Assembly: GCA_046590195.1 (NCBI GenBank)
Contig: JBKJTP010000127.1
Coordinates: forward strand, 1-15,684
Origin: JBKJTP01 sp046590195
Lineage (GTDB): Bacteria; Bacteroidota; Ignavibacteria; Palsa-1295
Direction: 5' to 3'
Length of the DNA: 15,684 nucleotides
The notes under the pieces are model-generated. The model did not search any database. It saw only the letters and a list, made by a program, of their open reading frames with translations, and was not told the origin of the DNA. This document shows positions 6,638 to 13,144 of this stretch, piece by piece. The position numbers were made by a program, and so were the translations under genes. Every line of letters begins with the position of its first letter. Position 1 is the stretch's first letter.

Positions 6638-7798
6638 CTACCTGCGAGCCAGGATCAACCTCATCACCCGCCAACCCCAAATGACAAGAGCAAGCATGAG
6701 TAGTATCGAAGCATAGGTCAGATGGCTTGAGAAGGCGCTTGGATTGAATGGCGCGGCGATCCTCGAAACGATCGATAGTCCCCCCAACAGCAGAGCCATC
6801 CTCAATGGCCAGTTCTTCCGCTCGGGCTCGAGGCCGTGCCCGCCGTGCGAAAGCGTTACCCTCATGCCAACTGCTAGGATCAGCAATGTGAAGCCGCCAA
6901 TGAACATGACGTGCAGCATATCTATGCGGTAAGCTGGGATCAGCGCGGCCAGCCAGAGCCCAGTGAGTGTCAGGAGGTTTGCGACCCAGACGCACCAAGC
7001 AAGCGTCGTCTTAGCGAGTGGCAGCTTCCACGGTTGAAGCGTCACGCCGATCACGAATGTAGATGCCAGAACCCTGACGAGGTTCATCCACTCCAGCATG
7101 AGCGCGTGTTCGAGGATGATCGACAATACGATGATCGTAGCTGCAATTACATAGAGAGCTCGGAGTGGTATCTCTCGCTTGGGCGAAGACACTCCTTCAA
7201 TCTTTATGAGATCGAGCTTCGCGAAACCGAGCAATCGCGGACCGAGGAACCCACCAACACCCAGCACAAGCAGCAATGTCATACCTTCTGTCAGCAGCCT
7301 CTTGCCCGCCATTCCCCAACCGCCGATATCAATGCCATAACTTCCGACGGCATTAAGTACTGCGCCGAGAAATCCTGCAAAGACTCCGAAGCCGATCAGT
7401 GCAAAAGTATCGGGTGGCGTTCTGTCGCGTTTGATGAATCGCATCGCAACCAATGCGAAGAAGACGAGATAAGCAATGACGAACGAGCTGTGCGCTACGC
7501 GATAGTCCTGAGTCTCCAGTGCAATGGCACCGATGACTATACAGATGGCAAGAACAAGTTGCGAGGCGAAGGATGGATTTTCTGTACCCGTAAATCGCGG
7601 CAGTGCCGTAAGCAGAAAGCCGGCTATGTAGGAGAAGAGAAATCCATTTGACTGGAGAAAGGCGTGCGAGATACCCCAGTAGCCATGGATCACGCCGAAG
7701 TGCGCTAATGGCCAGATCGCAATGCCGGCAAAGCCGAGAACAAGTCCAAGTGGAAAGAACAGCCGGTAGGGATCCGGTGCGATCGGTTGTGAGGCCAT
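6638..7798 (-). CDS. nnrS: NnrS family protein
   Basis: 386 residues, almost wholly hydrophobic, with about 11-12 predicted membrane helices. Landmarks of the NnrS family are PYRLFFPLG (residues 10-18), several early histidines (H33, H39, H46), IAGFLLTALPRFTGT (58-72), the central LTEGMTLLLVLGVGGFLGPRLLG, and the later HVMFIGGFTLLILAVGMRVTLSHGG. Characterised NnrS proteins are haem- and copper-containing membrane proteins linked to nitric oxide tolerance in denitrifiers and Vibrio. The function in this organism is inferred only. No denitrification gene or NO regulator is nearby. The gene sits within what is usually an uninterrupted tsf-pyrH-frr run and is preceded by an imperfect hairpin in its leader. 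Confidence 0.88.
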   Translation of the reverse strand: MASQPIAPDPYRLFFPLGLVLGFAGIAIWPLAHFGVIHGYWGISHAFLQSNGFLFSYIAGFLLTALPRFTGTENPSFASQLVLAICIVIGAIALETQDYRVAHSSFVIAYLVFFALVAMRFIKRDRTPPDTFALIGFGVFAGFLGAVLNAVGSYGIDIGGWGMAGKRLLTEGMTLLLVLGVGGFLGPRLLGFAKLDLIKIEGVSSPKREIPLRALYVIAATIIVLSIILEHALMLEWMNLVRVLASTFVIGVTLQPWKLPLAKTTLAWCVWVANLLTLTGLWLAALIPAYRIDMLHVMFIGGFTLLILAVGMRVTLSHGGHGLEPERKNWPLRMALLLGGLSIVSRIAAPFNPSAFSSHLTYASILLMLALVIWGWRVMRLILARR

Positions 7799-7814
7799 GC
7801 TGGAAAAGAGTGGA

Positions 7815-7840
7815 CACAGAGCGGGTCTAACGCTTCTGTG
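7815..7840 (-). promoter_or_regulatory. Hairpin in the NnrS-gene leader
   Basis: CACAGA-GCG (7815-7823) pairs with CGC-T-TCTGTG (7831-7840) with one bulged base, loop about 7 nt, ending 17 nt upstream of the start codon at 7798. There is no U-tract. It may be a leader structure or operator. Function unknown. Confidence 0.35.
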
Positions 7841-7871
7841 CGCTCATTTATCACGGCTAGCATTTGAGAAA

Positions 7872-7891
7872 TTGGACACTGAAAAGTCCAA
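7872..7891 (-). terminator. Weak terminator-like hairpin after the methyltransferase gene
   Basis: TTGGAC (7872-7877) with GTCCAA (7886-7891), 8-nt loop, right after the methyltransferase stop on the minus strand, followed by TTTCTC. A 6-bp stem only, so termination would be partial. Confidence 0.4.
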
Positions 7892-7893
7892 CG

Positions 7894-8802
7894 TTATTTC
7901 TTCGATACGACGCGTACGATCTTCGCTGAGAGATCTTCCTCTGAGTAGCCAGAGAATTGTGGTATCACTTTCAGGCTGCGTAGCGCGTTGAGTTCTTCAG
8001 GCTCGGGCTTGAATATCTTTTCACGAAGAGTCTTGAATCCCGCCTTCTCGAACATCTTCTGGTAGTCCGTGATGCGAAGCCTATTTTGGTACTGCAGATC
8101 GGAATTCACAACGGACCAGGCGAAATTGCCGAGTGAGAGGAAGTTATAAACCGATACGCTGCTATCGAAGTATGCGAAGTGATCCTTCATATCTACGAAG
8201 TGTGCGCTCACCCCATCGACTGCAAGGATGCGATGGCATTCGTTCAGGATCTTCTGCACATCTTCGCCGGGGATATGCTCGAGGGTTGAGTTGGTGCTGA
8301 TAAAGTCGATCGAATCGTCGGGTAATGCCGTGGCGCGTGCATCGGCGGGAGCCTGGTAATCGATACCGAAATTGTTCTTGAACTCCATCATCGAGGCAAC
8401 GCCCGTGATCTTCGGACGACGAATGCTGATCCCGAACCGGCGCTCCAGCGCATCAGCGTGACGTACAAGCTTTTCGAGCTGATCGTTGAGCAGTTCAAGC
8501 CGCAAACCTGGACGAATGTCGATCACAAGTTGATGATCGATGCCCATCGCGTAGTACGCGATCGGCCCGCCGAGATCCCAGCCAGCGCCGAACTCGAAGC
8601 AGCAGATCTCCTCCAGCGGCTTCGTGCCGAATTCCTTGTAAAGATCGAGCCTCTCCTTCGCGAGTTCGAACCGAGTGAAGAACTCCTCGTCGGATACGGG
8701 AAGATTCTTGCTGACCTTACGCTGAAAAAAGTAATTCCAGCGAGTAGGGTCGGGCAACGCGGAGAGTCCACGCTGAAGGAGAGCTTTCAAGATCCATTTC
8801 AT
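7894..8802 (-). CDS. Class I SAM-dependent methyltransferase
   Basis: 302 residues with a Rossmann-type methyltransferase core. Motif I is ICCFEFGAGWDLGG (residues 66-79), the ribose-binding acid is probably D95 in VIDIRP, and the post-motif region reads DARATALPDDSIDFISTNSTLEHIP (154-178), followed by LNECHRILAVDGVSAHFVDMKDHF (186-209). The N-terminal 65 residues and the roughly 90-residue C-terminal part are not recognised. Such proteins often act on sugars or lipids in cell-surface polysaccharide pathways, but no substrate can be read from the sequence, and neighbours (NnrS, GAF, pyrH remnant) give no help. It ends 95 nt upstream of the NnrS start in the same orientation, so co-transcription is possible. 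The start is the ATG at 8802. Confidence 0.85.
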   Translation of the reverse strand: MKWILKALLQRGLSALPDPTRWNYFFQRKVSKNLPVSDEEFFTRFELAKERLDLYKEFGTKPLEEICCFEFGAGWDLGGPIAYYAMGIDHQLVIDIRPGLRLELLNDQLEKLVRHADALERRFGISIRRPKITGVASMMEFKNNFGIDYQAPADARATALPDDSIDFISTNSTLEHIPGEDVQKILNECHRILAVDGVSAHFVDMKDHFAYFDSSVSVYNFLSLGNFAWSVVNSDLQYQNRLRITDYQKMFEKAGFKTLREKIFKPEPEELNALRSLKVIPQFSGYSEEDLSAKIVRVVSKK

Positions 8803-8888
8803 ACTAGAATATACTAAGTCACACTAGGTGATAACAAAAAACCAAAATGGGCCTCAAATCTCAGGTTCCTTCTGTTCTGACCGGCACG

Positions 8889-8957
8889 ACTCCAGTTCGC
8901 CCCATGAGCCACTCGTCCGAAAACGAGGAGAACACGCTTAAAATTGCCGAACCTCAT
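8889..8957 (-). pseudogene. Decayed fragment of the 5' end of a second pyrH
   Basis: Minus-strand positions 8889-8940 align with the start of the intact pyrH (6439-6491): about 45 of 54 aligned columns are identical, including an exact 16-mer (8925-8940 and 6476-6491). The match covers the codons of the signature KRVLLKLSGESLMGDQE. Here a 2-nt deletion after KRVLL and a 1-nt insertion after LMG break the frame, and nothing downstream resembles UMP kinase. An ATG at 8957 would give MRFGNFKRVLL, a plausible pyrH start differing from that of the intact gene. I infer the remnant of an older pyrH in the standard position after tsf. The surrounding 79-codon frame (8814-9053) is not a credible gene. 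Confidence 0.65.
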
Positions 8958-9075
8958 ACTACTGCAGACGTTGGATAATAGGACGTAGTCTTTAGGAGAA
9001 ATTGCAAACGGACTTTCGCTGAGCGATAAGGCCTGATTGTTGCCGCAACTCATATTAGAAATCCGAACAACATTT

Positions 9076-9639
9076 ATGCAAACGACGACCGAGCAGGCAA
9101 GACTCGCTGCACTCCAACGGTATCAGGTATTGGACACCCCTGCCGACGGAGCTTTTGACCGTATCACGAAGCTCGCTTCGAAGATGTTCAATATCCCTAT
9201 CGCCATTATCAGTTTGGTGGACGAAGACCGGATCTGGTTCAAATCCACAAGCGGATTGGACGTAAAGGAGATCGGCCGTGACCCTGGGCTCTGCTCGTCT
9301 GCGATTCTGAGCGACGATGTTTACGTCGTTGAGGATGCAAAGCACGACCCACGAACTCTCGCCAATCCCCTGGTTGCAGGTGAATTCGGTCTGGAATTTT
9401 ACGCCGCGGCACCGCTAAAAACCCATGACGGGCATCGGCTGGGTACCTTCTGCATCATCGACAAAAAGGTGCGCTACCTGAATGAGGATCAGAAAACGAT
9501 GCTGGAAGATCTTGCTGCGATCGTCATGGACGAACTTGAGATCCGGCTGGAAGCCAGGAAGAAGATCAAGGAGGCTGAAGATATTCTGATCTCTCTTGAA
9601 GAGGAGAATCACAGATTACGAGAAGCTGTGTCGGCCTAG
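9076..9639 (+). CDS. Stand-alone GAF domain protein
   Basis: 187 residues: a single GAF domain (about residues 8-157) of the type usually found at the N-terminus of sensor kinases and diguanylate cyclases. Recognisable segments are RLAALQRYQVLDTP, FDRITKLASKMFNIPIAIISLVDEDRIWFKS, NPLVAGEFGLEFYAAAPL and GTFCIIDK. It continues into a short helical, probably coiled-coil tail (152-183) and stops, with no kinase, GGDEF or PAS domain. The common FCAHAI motif reads LCSSAI. Ligand unknown. The frame extends to a TTG at 9037, but the ATG at 9076 gives the family's normal start. It is the only plus-strand gene inside the minus-strand translation block and shares a terminator with tsf. Confidence 0.85.
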   Translation: MQTTTEQARLAALQRYQVLDTPADGAFDRITKLASKMFNIPIAIISLVDEDRIWFKSTSGLDVKEIGRDPGLCSSAILSDDVYVVEDAKHDPRTLANPLVAGEFGLEFYAAAPLKTHDGHRLGTFCIIDKKVRYLNEDQKTMLEDLAAIVMDELEIRLEARKKIKEAEDILISLEEENHRLREAVSA

Positions 9640-9666
9640 AGAAAACGGAAACAGTTCTAAGACCAG

Positions 9667-9694
9667 AAAACCCCGCATAGCGGGGTTTTTCCTT
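9667..9694. terminator. Bidirectional terminator for the GAF gene and tsf
   Basis: Perfect 9-bp stem AAAACCCCG (9667-9675) with CGGGGTTTT (9681-9689), 5-nt loop, followed by TTTCC on the plus strand. On the minus strand the stem is preceded by GGAAAAA and followed by CTGG. It serves the convergent ends of both genes. Confidence 0.88.
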
Positions 9695-9708
9695 TTGGTG
9701 TCAATAGC

Positions 9709-10599
9709 TTATGCCACTGCTGCAGTCTCCTGCGTTGCAGGTGCTTCTGCATGCTGGCCTTCGCCCAACTGCATGCGTACGAAGCCGGTAACTGTTGCAT
9801 TCGGACCAACCTCTTTCAGGAGATCCGTAACGGTCTTCGAAGCATCCTTGATGAAGCTCTGCTCAACGAGGCAATTATCCTGGTAGAACTTCTCGAGCTT
9901 GTTCTTTGCGATACGCTCGATGATGTCTTCCTTTTTGCCTTCGTTGCGAGCCTGCGTCTTGTAGATCTCGATCTCCTTCTCAGCGAGTTCTGTCGAGATC
10001 GACTGGCGGTTGAGGCCCATCGGGTTCATCGCTGCGATCTGCATCGCGATATCGCGGCCGATCACGGCACCAGCATCTGCTGTACCGCCGCTGATCGCGA
10101 CGAGTACGCCGAGCTTTGCACCAGGATGAATGTACGCTGTTACGAAGCCCTCTTCCAATGATACCATCTCGAAGCGGCGTGCCTCGAGCTTCTCACCCAG
10201 GCGACCCGTCTGTGCACCAACCTCTTCAGAGATCGTTGCGCCGTTCGCCATCTTCGTCATCAGGAATTCCTCGTGCGATGATGGGTTCGTCGTAAGAGCT
10301 GCTGAAGCGATGTCCTGCGCGAACTGCACGAATGATTCGTTGCGTGCTACGAAATCGGTCTCAGAGTTGACCTCTGCAATGACGCCACGCTTCTTGTCCT
10401 CAGAAACTGCTGCAACGACAACACCTTCACGCGCTACGCGATCGGCACGCTTTGCTGCCGATGCTGCGCCCGACTTGCGAAGTACATCGATGGCCTTGTT
10501 CTCATCGCCACCTGCTTCTTCGAGAGCTTTCTTACAATCTGCCATGCCGGCGCCGGTGCGGTCGCGAAGGCGCTTTACGAGTTCTGGGGAAATAGCCAT
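9709..10599 (-). CDS. tsf: Elongation factor Ts
   Basis: 296 residues. The nucleotide-exchange factor for EF-Tu. N-terminal UBA-like domain ISPELVKRLRDRTGAGMADCKKALEEAGGDENKAIDVLRKSG, the core motif NSETDFVARNESF (residues 78-90), the dimerisation and C-terminal regions with HPGAKLGVLVAISGG and DNCLVEQSFIKD, and a short Ala/Glu/Thr-rich tail. The frame is open upstream to 10671, but the ATG at 10599 is the conserved start. It follows rpsB as in most bacteria, although with a terminator-like hairpin in the gap. The usual next gene, pyrH, is displaced by about 3 kb. Confidence 0.97.
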   Translation of the reverse strand: MAISPELVKRLRDRTGAGMADCKKALEEAGGDENKAIDVLRKSGAASAAKRADRVAREGVVVAAVSEDKKRGVIAEVNSETDFVARNESFVQFAQDIASAALTTNPSSHEEFLMTKMANGATISEEVGAQTGRLGEKLEARRFEMVSLEEGFVTAYIHPGAKLGVLVAISGGTADAGAVIGRDIAMQIAAMNPMGLNRQSISTELAEKEIEIYKTQARNEGKKEDIIERIAKNKLEKFYQDNCLVEQSFIKDASKTVTDLLKEVGPNATVTGFVRMQLGEGQHAEAPATQETAAVA

Positions 10600-10628
10600 A
10601 GTAATAATAAACCTGAATGTAAAGTCTG

Positions 10629-10665
10629 AAAATAGAAGCGGCGAGTATCGTATCGATCTCGCCGC
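10629..10665 (-). terminator. Terminator or attenuator between rpsB and tsf
   Basis: Stem GCGGCGAG (10638-10645) with CTCGCCGC (10658-10665), extendable inward by four pairs past a bulged A, followed on the minus strand by TTCTATTTT. It could reduce tsf transcription relative to rpsB. Confidence 0.6.
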
Positions 10666-10728
10666 TATCAAGAGAAAATTAACTTCGGCTAGACTGTTGT
10701 CGTCTGCTTCAATTAGTTAGCGGCGCTC

Positions 10729-11547
10729 TTATGCGTTAGCTGGAGCTGGCTGCTCAGGTGCTGGTGCATCCTGGAAATCGCTGATGTTGATCGGCTCAAC
10801 ATTGCGAAGACGAACACCACCTGTTGGAGGTGTCGGCTGCTGACCCTCTTCGCTGCGGCGAGCACGTGCTACTGCGCGGCCTGCATTGATCGCATCAGCG
10901 AATGCATGCACGAAGAGCTGCACTGAGCGAAGCGCATCGTCGTTCGCTGGAATTGGGTAATCGACGAGATCAGGATCGACGTTCGTATCAACGAGCGCGA
11001 AGATAGGAATGCCCAACGTACGAGCTTCCTTAACAGCGATGTGCTCCTTCTTGATATCGATGATGATCATCGCTGAAGGAAGACCGCGCATCTCAGTGAT
11101 ACCACCGAGAACTGCATCGAGCTTCTCCTTCTCGCGGCTCATGAGGAGGCGCTCCTTCTTCGTGAAGTTCTCGATCGAGCCATCCTGCTCCATCTTCTCG
11201 ATCTGCTGCAAGCGCTTGAGCGACTTACGGATCGTTGCAAAGTTTGTGAGCATACCACCCGGCCAACGCTCGATAGCGAAGAACTGGCCTGAGCGTGTTG
11301 CTTCATCCTTGATAGCCTGGCGGAGCTGCTTCTTCGTACCGACGAAGAGGAATTTCTTACCTTCAGCAGCCATCTTCTCAGCTGCATCGAGCGCGTCTTC
11401 CGCTAACTCCTGCGACTTCTTGAGATCGATGATGTGGATGCCGTTGCGCTCCATGAAGATGTATGGTTTCATCTTCGGATTCCAACGACGGGTCAAGTGG
11501 CCAAAATGCGACCCTGCGGCTAACAGATCTTCTAAGCTGATTCTCAT
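10729..11547 (-). CDS. rpsB: 30S ribosomal protein S2
   Basis: 272 residues, uS2 family. Conserved segments: LLAAGSHFGHLTRRWNPKMKPYI at the N-terminus, GIHIIDLKKS, FVGTKKQLRQAI, RWPGGMLTNFATIRKSLKRL, LPSAMIIIDIKKEHIAVKEA, and the DTNVDPDLVDYPIPANDDALRS motif. After the conserved core there is a Pro/Ala/Gln-rich tail of about 40 residues, common in this protein. It lies 183 nt after rpsI, a gap that holds a hairpin and an otherwise unassigned leader, and precedes tsf. Confidence 0.98.
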   Translation of the reverse strand: MRISLEDLLAAGSHFGHLTRRWNPKMKPYIFMERNGIHIIDLKKSQELAEDALDAAEKMAAEGKKFLFVGTKKQLRQAIKDEATRSGQFFAIERWPGGMLTNFATIRKSLKRLQQIEKMEQDGSIENFTKKERLLMSREKEKLDAVLGGITEMRGLPSAMIIIDIKKEHIAVKEARTLGIPIFALVDTNVDPDLVDYPIPANDDALRSVQLFVHAFADAINAGRAVARARRSEEGQQPTPPTGGVRLRNVEPINISDFQDAPAPEQPAPANA

Positions 11548-11650
11548 CTAGTATTGATTCGGTTGTGTCCTCTACGTTTGCTGCTTACGATGATCCGATC
11601 TCGTGATCAGACACCCCATCGGGCATTCATGCAAACGTATGTGATTTGAT

Positions 11651-11684
11651 AAAACGTGGGACAAGCCTTGTGAGCAAGTCCCAC
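11651..11684 (-). terminator. Terminator or attenuator between rpsI and rpsB
   Basis: GTGGGAC (11656-11662) with GTCCCAC (11678-11684), 2x2 internal loop then a further G-C pair step, followed on the minus strand by GTTTTATC. It suggests that rpsB-tsf can be transcribed separately from rplM-rpsI, probably from the 100-nt region at 11548-11650. Confidence 0.55.
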
Positions 11685-11730
11685 CATAAACAATTTTGCG
11701 ACAACAGTCGCAGCTTCGTTCGACAGCGTA

Positions 11731-12138
11731 TTAGCGCTTGCTGAACTGGAAGCGCTTACGTGCCTTTGGCTGACCGTACTTCTTACGCTCGACCATACGT
11801 GGATCGCGTGTGAGAAGCTCATCGCCGCGAAGTGCTGGGCGAAGCTCGGCATTCGTATCGACGAGTGCACGTGCAATACCCAAACGTACTGCGCCAGCCT
11901 GTCCTGAGAGACCGCCGCCATTAACGTTTGCGCGGACGTTGAAGCTACCCTCTGTGCTTGTGACACGGAACGGGCGCATCACGTCATCGCGGTGCAGTGG
12001 GTTAGCGAAATACTGCTCGATCGTGCGACCGTTGATCAGAACTTCTGGTGCCTTCCCTGCTGCTACAGGAAGAAGGAATACGCGTGCGGTTGCCTCTTTG
12101 CGGCGTCCTACGAAAATGTCAGCTACTTGCTTGGCCAT
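11731..12138 (-). CDS. rpsI: 30S ribosomal protein S9
   Basis: 135 residues, uS9 family. Conserved features are GRRKEATARVFL near the N-terminus, VRANVNGGGLSGQAGAVRLGIARAL in the middle, the basic ERKKYGQPKARKRFQFSKR end with the terminal Lys-Arg that reaches the P-site tRNA, and normal length. It follows rplM by 40 nt in the same orientation, the nearly universal L13-S9 operon. Confidence 0.98.
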   Translation of the reverse strand: MAKQVADIFVGRRKEATARVFLLPVAAGKAPEVLINGRTIEQYFANPLHRDDVMRPFRVTSTEGSFNVRANVNGGGLSGQAGAVRLGIARALVDTNAELRPALRGDELLTRDPRMVERKKYGQPKARKRFQFSKR

Positions 12139-12178
12139 CTATGTAATTCTGTAAAATCTATTAGCGAGTAAGGGGCGC

Positions 12179-12643
12179 TTAACGGGTTAGCGCGTACGGT
12201 GCTGGGTTCTGTGCCGCATGTGGATGCTCTGCGCCTGCATAGACCTTGAGCTTCATGCCGACCTGCTTGCCGAGTGAGTTCTTCGGAAGCATGCCCTTTA
12301 CTGCGTGCTCTACGATACGATCTGGGTTAGAAGCACGGACCTCTTTGAACTTTGAGAAGCGAGCTCCACCTGGATAAAGCGTATTGCGGTAATACTCTTT
12401 CTGGTCTTCGCGCTTACCGGTCATCTTGATCTTGCCGGCATTGATGACAACGACGAAATCGCCGGTATCAACGTGCGGAGTGAAAGTTGGCTTATGCTTG
12501 CCACGAAGAAGGCGAGCCACCTGCGTTGCAAGACGGCCAACCGTCTGCCCATCGGCATCTACGATATGCCAGCTTCTCGTTACGTCGCTATCTTTAGCGG
12601 AATATGTCCGCTGAATTGATGGATCTTTCGCTTTCGTGCCCAC
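12179..12643 (-). CDS. rplM: 50S ribosomal protein L13
   Basis: uL13 family. The core begins TYSAKDSDVTRSWHIVDADGQTVGRLAT and contains LLRGKHKPTFTPHVDTGDFVVVINA, YPGGARFSKF, AVKGMLPKNSLG and KLKVYAGAEHPHAAQNPAPY. There is no ATG at a sensible place: the frame runs upstream to a TTG at 12709, and the GTG at 12643 gives a 154-residue protein close to the family's usual 142-150. I choose the GTG because the region upstream of it encodes no conserved sequence and contains two small hairpins more like an RNA leader. The longer 176-residue version cannot be excluded. First gene of the translation block. Confidence 0.93.
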   Translation of the reverse strand: MGTKAKDPSIQRTYSAKDSDVTRSWHIVDADGQTVGRLATQVARLLRGKHKPTFTPHVDTGDFVVVINAGKIKMTGKREDQKEYYRNTLYPGGARFSKFKEVRASNPDRIVEHAVKGMLPKNSLGKQVGMKLKVYAGAEHPHAAQNPAPYALTR

Positions 12644-12663
12644 GTGTGAAACTTTGTTTTTGG

Positions 12664-12704
12664 CCCCGTTTCGGGGATATTGAGTCGCCTTGCCGTCGGG
12701 CAAG
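12664..12704 (-). promoter_or_regulatory. Structured leader of rplM (two hairpins)
   Basis: On the minus strand CTTGCC-CGAC-GGCAAG (12689-12704) is followed by CCCCG-AAA-CGGGG (12664-12676), ending 20 nt before the GTG start. Together with the start-codon problem this suggests an untranslated leader, possibly for feedback by L13. This is inference from structure only. Confidence 0.35.
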
Positions 12705-12792
12705 GACAATAAATAATACCAGGCCGGGTATCCGACCTTTTTATTGGCGGGTCAATAAGAGGTTTGGAGGGTCGAAAGTTCCGGAATTTTGA

Positions 12793-12835
12793 GGGTTCGG
12801 GGCGGGATCCGGGGTCCGGTTTCCGGGGTCCGTGG
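12793..12835 (+). other. G-quadruplex-type sequence
   Basis: Runs of three or four G at 12793, 12799, 12804 and 12811 are separated by loops of 3, 1 and 4 nt, which fits the canonical intramolecular G-quadruplex pattern. Two more runs follow at 12825 and 12833. The G-rich strand is the template strand for rplM if its promoter lies farther out. Confidence 0.55.
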
Positions 12836-12880
12836 GCTCATCTGTGGCGGCAAGTCTGCTTCGCCCTGGTATCATCCCCT

Positions 12881-12902
12881 GTAGCGGCGCGGTTCCCGCG
12901 CC
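12881..12902. repeat. REP-like palindrome with 5' GTAG
   Basis: GTAG-C followed by GGCGCGG (12886-12892), loop TTC, CCGCGCC (12896-12902). The plan is the same as the arms of the 1980-2136 element (GTAG next to a 7-8-bp GC-rich palindrome) but the sequence differs. A single copy, no inverted partner seen nearby. Confidence 0.45.
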
Positions 12903-13144
12903 TGGTGGGGCAACCTGACCTAAGAAGTGGAGGATAATCATCAAATGCCGGCCTTTATCATCACCTTCCGTTGACTCCCAAGAATCCAAGTCCTCTTATG
13001 AGCATAGATTAAGGAATATGTTTCTAGCGCACACGTTGAACCAGTTTCAGTGCTCGGAGTAAAGCATAGGCCGGAAACTACGAAAGAATCTGACGGCTTA
13101 TACTAACTCCACTGTCCTAACCTGCACAATCCCCATCTGCATTC

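Larger units (their letters stand above)
12710..13144. other. Divergent intergenic region upstream of rplM and a secreted-protein gene
   Basis: No credible gene on either strand. It must hold promoters for both flanking genes, but none can be assigned with confidence. Visible structure is a G-run array at 12793-12835, an 11-nt direct repeat TCCGGGGTCCG at 12808-12818 and 12822-12832, and a REP-like palindrome at 12881-12902. The right half (12960-13144) shows nothing beyond a weak AGTTTC/GAAACT inverted pair. Confidence 0.6.

Noticed and set aside
6624..6638. 15-nt sequence TTGTCCTTGCCCGAC repeated in inverse orientation at 12695-12709
   Set aside because: A match this short is within reach of chance in 15 kb on two strands, and the flanks differ completely.
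6911..7651. 246-codon plus-strand frame opposite the NnrS gene
   Set aside because: Antisense shadow of a hydrophobic protein gene: highly charged, Cys/His/Gln-rich, no family features. NnrS on the other strand is clear.
8814..9053. 79-codon minus-strand frame between the methyltransferase and GAF genes
   Set aside because: Only its middle resembles anything (the pyrH remnant), and that resemblance breaks frame. No ribosome site and no domain. Treated as non-coding.
10130..10720. 196-codon plus-strand frame opposite tsf
   Set aside because: Ser/Arg/Ala-rich antisense shadow running through the EF-Ts core. No recognisable domain.
12741..12989. 82-codon minus-strand frame upstream of rplM
   Set aside because: Pro/Thr-rich translation of the G-run array and REP-like sequence. 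No domain, and structure of the region explains it better.
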